Shown one piece after another: positions 60,451 to 64,000 of a stretch of 64,000 nt of DNA (position 1 is its first letter; every line of letters starts with the position of its first letter). The stretch lies in assembly GCA_033220425.1 (NCBI GenBank), contig CM065648.1:5263243-5327242 (forward strand), read 5' to 3'. A model generated the notes under the pieces. It was not told the DNA's origin. It saw nothing but the letters and a program-made list of their open reading frames with translations, and searched no databases. Origin of the DNA: Lepraria neglecta (taxonomy: Eukaryota > Ascomycota > Lecanoromycetes > Lecanorales > Stereocaulaceae). The position numbers and the translations under genes were made by a program.

Positions 60451-60851
60451 TAGAAAAAGAGATTATAATATTAATAAATAATTAAGAGATTAAATTTAAA
60501 TAATAATAATTTAATTTAGGGTTAAAAGGTTATATTAATAAGTAATTAAATAGTAGTTTATACTTAGGGTTATATATTTAAAGAATATAAATAGTTAGAA
60601 TAAAAAAGAAAATTTTCGGGTTAATATTAAAAGAGAGTTAGGGTTAAGTTATTTTATAAATAATTAGATTAAATATAGTTAGTAATAAATAATTTTAGAA
60701 TATTAGATAAGTTAGTAAATTAAGGAATTAAAATAGATTAATTAGAAGAGAGAGAATAGATTTTAGTTTTAATTAAAATAGAAGTAGAAATAAAAAGAAA
60801 GAGAGTAGATAGAAATAGAAATAGAGTAAATAGGTAGAAATAGAAATAAAG

Positions 60852-60935
60852 GAGGAATAGATAGAAATAGAAAGAAAGGAGGAATAGATAGAAATAGAAA
60901 GAAAGGAGGAATAGATAGAAATAGAAAGAAAGAAG
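60852..60935 (+). repeat. 27-bp tandem repeat, three units
   Basis: The unit reads GGAGGAATAGATAGAAATAG followed by AAAGAAA. Adjacent sequence continues as degenerate GAAATAGA repeats up to about 60,990. Confidence 0.8.
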
Positions 60936-61547
60936 AAGTAGAAAGAAATAGAAATAGAGAGGAAATAGAGATAGAATTAAAAAGAATAGAAAAATTAAAG
61001 TAGAAATAAGATTTAGAGAGGAAGAAATTTTATTTAAATAATAATTATAAGTTTAATATATTTTTTAAAGAATAGATAGATATATATAGAATTAGAGAGA
61101 GAATAATTAAAGATAATAAGGATTAAATAGAAAAGAAAAGAAAAAGAAATAAGAATAGATAATTAGAATTTAAAAAGGATTAGAAAGAGGAAAAAAGAAG
61201 ATATTTAATAAAAGAAGAGAAGGTATTAAATAGAGATAGAAATTAATAGAAAGTAAAATTAAAGGGTAAAAGAATAGAAAGGATTTAGAATTATATAGAG
61301 AAGAATTAAATTAAAGAGAAAGAAAGATAAGTAGAAAAGGGATTAATTAATTATAAAATCGAATTTATTAGGGGTTAAGAATTTTTAAATAAAGTAAAGT
61401 AGATTTAGGGATTATAGAGATTTTTAGAGAGGTAGGGTATTTATAGAGAAGGATTTTAGGGATTTCAGGGTTAGAAGTATTAATAGAGAAGGATTTTAGG
61501 GTTTAGAGGGATAAGATTAGGGTTATAGATAAGGGTCCGGGGTTTAG

Positions 61548-61680
61548 AGGCGGGGATTATATTTATAAGGAAGGATAAAGGGGGTTTTAGAGGTAGGGAT
61601 TATATTTATAAGGAAGGATAAGGGGGTTTTAGAGGTAGGGATTATATTTATAAGGAAGAATAAGGGGGTTTTAGAGAGTA
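61548..61680 (+). repeat. 42-bp tandem repeat, three units
   Basis: The unit starts GGGGTTTTAGAGGTAGGG and ends TATTTATAAGGAAGGATAAG. A divergent unit with C residues precedes it at 61,520. Confidence 0.8.
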
Positions 61681-62214
61681 GAGAGGCAGATTAAATATAG
61701 TTAGTAATAAAGATTTTTAGAATATTAGATAAATTAGTAAAGTTAAGAATTAGATATTAATTTAAGGAGAGAGATTAGGTTTTAGGGTTATAAGAAGTAG
61801 AAGTAGAGATTAAAAGTTAAAATAGAAATAGAGAGGAAATAGATAGATTTTAAGAGGGAATAAATAGAAATAGAAATAGAAGAAGAGTAGATATAGAATT
61901 AAAGAGAAGAGAAAAGAAAGAGTAAAAAGGAAATTTAGGGTTAAGAATTAAGATAGAGATAGAAAAAAGAATTAGAAAAAGAATTAATAAAAGTTAGGAT
62001 TCGAGGGTAAAATAAATCAGAATAATTAAGGGTTAAAGAAGATTTAAGGGAGTAGAAGTAGAAGTATTTTTAGTTTTATAAGATAGAAGATTTATAGGGG
62101 TAGGAAATATTTCGAGGAGTTAGAGTATTTTAGGAGGTAGGGTTATAAGATAGAAGATTTATAGGGGTAGGAAATATTCCGGGGAGTAGAAGTATTTTTA
62201 GGGTTAAAGAGTTT

Positions 62215-62895
62215 TTAGGGGAGGGGGTTTAAGGGGCGGGGATCGTGTTTATAGGGTTAGGGTTACGGGTATTTAGAGGGCCGAGATTATATTTACAGGG
62301 TATAGGTTATAGGTATTTAGAGGGCCGGGACCGTAGTTATAGGGTAAGGGTTACGAGTTTTAGAGGGGCGGGGATCGTGTTTATAGGGTTAGAGTTATAG
62401 GTATTTAGAGGCGAGGATCGTATTTATAGGGTTACGGGTTACGGGTATTTAGAGGGCCGAGATTATATTTATAGGGTAAGGATTATAGGTATTTAGAGGG
62501 CCGGGATTATATTTACAGGGTAAAGGTTATAGGTATTTAGAGGCGAGGATTATGTTTATAGGGTAAGGATTACGGGTATTTAGAGGGCCGGGATTATATT
62601 TATAGGGTAAGGGTTATAGGTGTTTAGAGGCGAGGATTATATTTATAGGGTAAGGATTATAGGTATTTAGAGGGCCGGGATTATATTTATAGGGTAAGGG
62701 TTATAGGTGTTTAGAGGCGAGGATTATATTTATAGGGTAAGGATTACGGGTATTTAGAGGGCCGGGATTATATTTATAGGGTAAGGATTACGGGTATTTG
62801 GAGGCGAGGATCGTATTTATATAGTTACGAGTTATAGGTATTTAGAGGGCCGGGATTATATTTATAGGGTTACGGGTTATAGGTATTTAGAGGGT
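62215..62895 (+). repeat. Tandem array of 40-45-bp units, about 15-16 units
   Basis: The unit is GGTATTTAGAGGGCCGGGAT followed by TATATTTATAGGGTAAGGAT and a short end. It varies at GGCCGGG/GGCGAGG and at CG/TA (ATCGTG or ATTATA, TTACGGG or TTATAGG). The CG/TA alternation between units is direct evidence of transition mutations in the array. Confidence 0.85.
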
Positions 62896-63069
62896 TTAAA
62901 TTATAGAAGTATTTTTAGAGTAATAATATAGAATATTTAGAGGAGTAGAAATATTTTTAGGGTTATATATTAGAATATTAGTAGGGGTAGTAAATAGTTA
63001 AGTAGAGTAGGAGGGTTATAATAGAAGATTTATAGAGGTAGGAAATAGTTAGGGGGAGTTCGGAGGTTT

Positions 63070-63260
63070 TTAGGGGTAAAGAATTTGGAGGGAGAGGGGA
63101 TAGGAGTAGTTTTTAGGGTTAAAGAATTTGGAGGGAGAGGGGATAGGAGTAGTTTTTAGGGTTAAAGAATTTGGAGGGAGGGGGAGTAGGGATATTTTTA
63201 GGGTTAAAGAATTTGGAGGGAGGGGGAGGGGAGTAGTTTTAGGGTTAAAGAATTTTTAGG
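63070..63260 (+). repeat. 43-bp tandem repeat, four units
   Basis: The unit contains AGTTTTTAGGGTTAAAGAAT and TTGGAGGGAGAGGGGATAGG. Each unit carries one TTAGGGTT-like telomeric word (TTTTAGGGTTAAAG). Confidence 0.8.
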
Positions 63261-63744
63261 GAGAGGGCGGGGAGTTTTTAGGGGGTAGAATAGTTTTAGG
63301 GTTAGAATAGAAGGGTTTAGAGTTAGTTAGAATAGTATTAATAAATAGTAGATAATTAGATTAAATATAGTTAATAATAAAGATTTTTAGAATATTAGAT
63401 AGATTAGGAAATTTAGGAATTAAATATTAATTAGAGAAGAGAGATTAGGTTTTAAGGTTATTAGAAGTAGAAGTAGAAATTTTAATAGAATTAAAAGTTT
63501 TAATAGAAATAGAGGGAGTAGATAGAAATAGAGAGGGAATAGATAGAAATAGAAATAGAAGAAGGGTAGATATAGAATTAAAGAGAATAGAAAAGAAAGA
63601 GTAAAAAGGAGATTTAAGGTTTAGAATTAAAATAGAGAGAATAGAATAATTCGGCAAAGAATTAATAAAAAGTAAGATTGCAGGGTAAAATCAATAGGAA
63701 TTATTTAGGGATAGTAAATATTTGGAGGAGTAGAGGGAAATCAG

Positions 63745-63890
63745 ATAGAATATTTATAGGGGTAGGAAATATATTAGGGAGGTAGAGTGTTTTTAGGGGT
63801 AATAAGATAGAATATTTATAGGGGTAGGAAATATATTAGGGAGGTAGAGTATTTATAGGGGTAGGAAATATATTAGGGAGATAGAGTATT
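63745..63890 (+). repeat. Direct repeats next to the telomere
   Basis: ATTTATAGGGGTAGGAAATA and TATTAGGGAGGTAGAGT recur at least three times with spacing of about 35-55 bases. Confidence 0.7.
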
Positions 63891-63922
63891 TTTTAGGGTT
63901 TTTGGGGGGGTTGGAACGCGAG

Positions 63923-64000
63923 TAGGGTTAGGGTTAGGGTTAGGGTTAGGGTTAGGGTTAGGGTTAGGGTTAGGGTTAGGGTTAGGGTTAGGGTTAGGGT
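63923..64000 (+). repeat. Telomeric repeat (TTAGGG)n, about 13 units
   Basis: Perfect TTAGGG repeats from TAGGGTTAGGG at 63,923 to the last base, with the G-rich strand pointing to the window end. This marks the right chromosome end. The boundary with the subtelomere is GGGGGGGTTGGAACGCGAG. Confidence 0.97.

Larger units (their letters stand above)
59480..63922. repeat. Cytosine-depleted purine-rich subtelomeric region
   Basis: The + strand is mostly A, G and T. No C occurs from 59,806 to 60,562 (757 bases) or from 60,618 to 61,359 (742 bases). Remaining G are almost all in AG or GG steps, and TG is nearly absent. Long-range copies of a block of about 300 bases (starting ATTAGATTAAATATAGTTA) lie near 60,660, 61,690 and 63,358. 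There are no genes; open frames on the minus strand are low-complexity shadows rich in S, I, L and F. Confidence 0.85.

Noticed and set aside
63445-63657. Minus-strand frame rich in Ser, Ile, Leu and Phe
   Set aside because: It is a shadow of purine-rich low-complexity subtelomeric repeats.

Overview
The window is the right-hand end of a chromosome of a filamentous ascomycete (Pezizomycotina). It finishes in about 78 bases of (TTAGGG)n with the G-strand running outward. The fungal assignment rests on three things: short spliceosomal introns, fungal-type gene families (a BAHD acyltransferase, 3-ketodihydrosphingosine reductase and an acid-ceramidase-like protein), and a very strong signature of repeat-induced point mutation (RIP). 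In the RIP-affected parts CAG/CAA codons read TAG/TAA, Cys codons read TAT, and TA steps are everywhere. The species cannot be named from the sequence alone.

Layout. (1) 1-11,950 is the least mutated part. It carries host genes, all damaged: a BAHD-family acyltransferase split by a Copia retrotransposon, a 3-ketodihydrosphingosine reductase pseudogene with one recognisable intron, an alpha/beta-hydrolase pseudogene, and a 1.5-kb Tc1/mariner element with terminal inverted repeats. (2) 11,950-55,500 is a nested, RIP-mutated transposon cluster. It holds at least three Ty3/Gypsy chromovirus families (here A, B and C, all with a C-terminal chromodomain), a Copia-derived miniature element, four Helitron-like elements, a MITE-like family, and two related degraded genes that look like SNF2-type helicases. 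(3) 55,500-57,780 holds a RIP-degraded acid-ceramidase/NAAA-like gene. (4) 57,780-58,680 is a GC-richer island with 31-bp tandem repeats, a CpG-rich alternating tract and a lightly mutated solo LTR. (5) 58,680-63,920 is subtelomeric repeat DNA. Most of it is almost free of cytosine on the + strand, with only two C in 1,554 bases between 59,806 and 61,359. (6) The telomere follows.

How the parts relate. The nesting gives a relative order of events. The family-B chromovirus at 44,076-53,600 was hit later by the Copia derivative (5-bp duplication GTTAT) and by Helitron copy 4 (between A and T, no duplication). The helicase-like gene D1 was hit by Helitron copy 2, and the related gene D2 supplies the matching empty site. 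The Helitron-like elements and the 33-bp minisatellite inside two of them are the most unusual content. No intact protein-coding gene is left, apart from a possible functional 3' part of the acyltransferase, and no RNA gene was seen.
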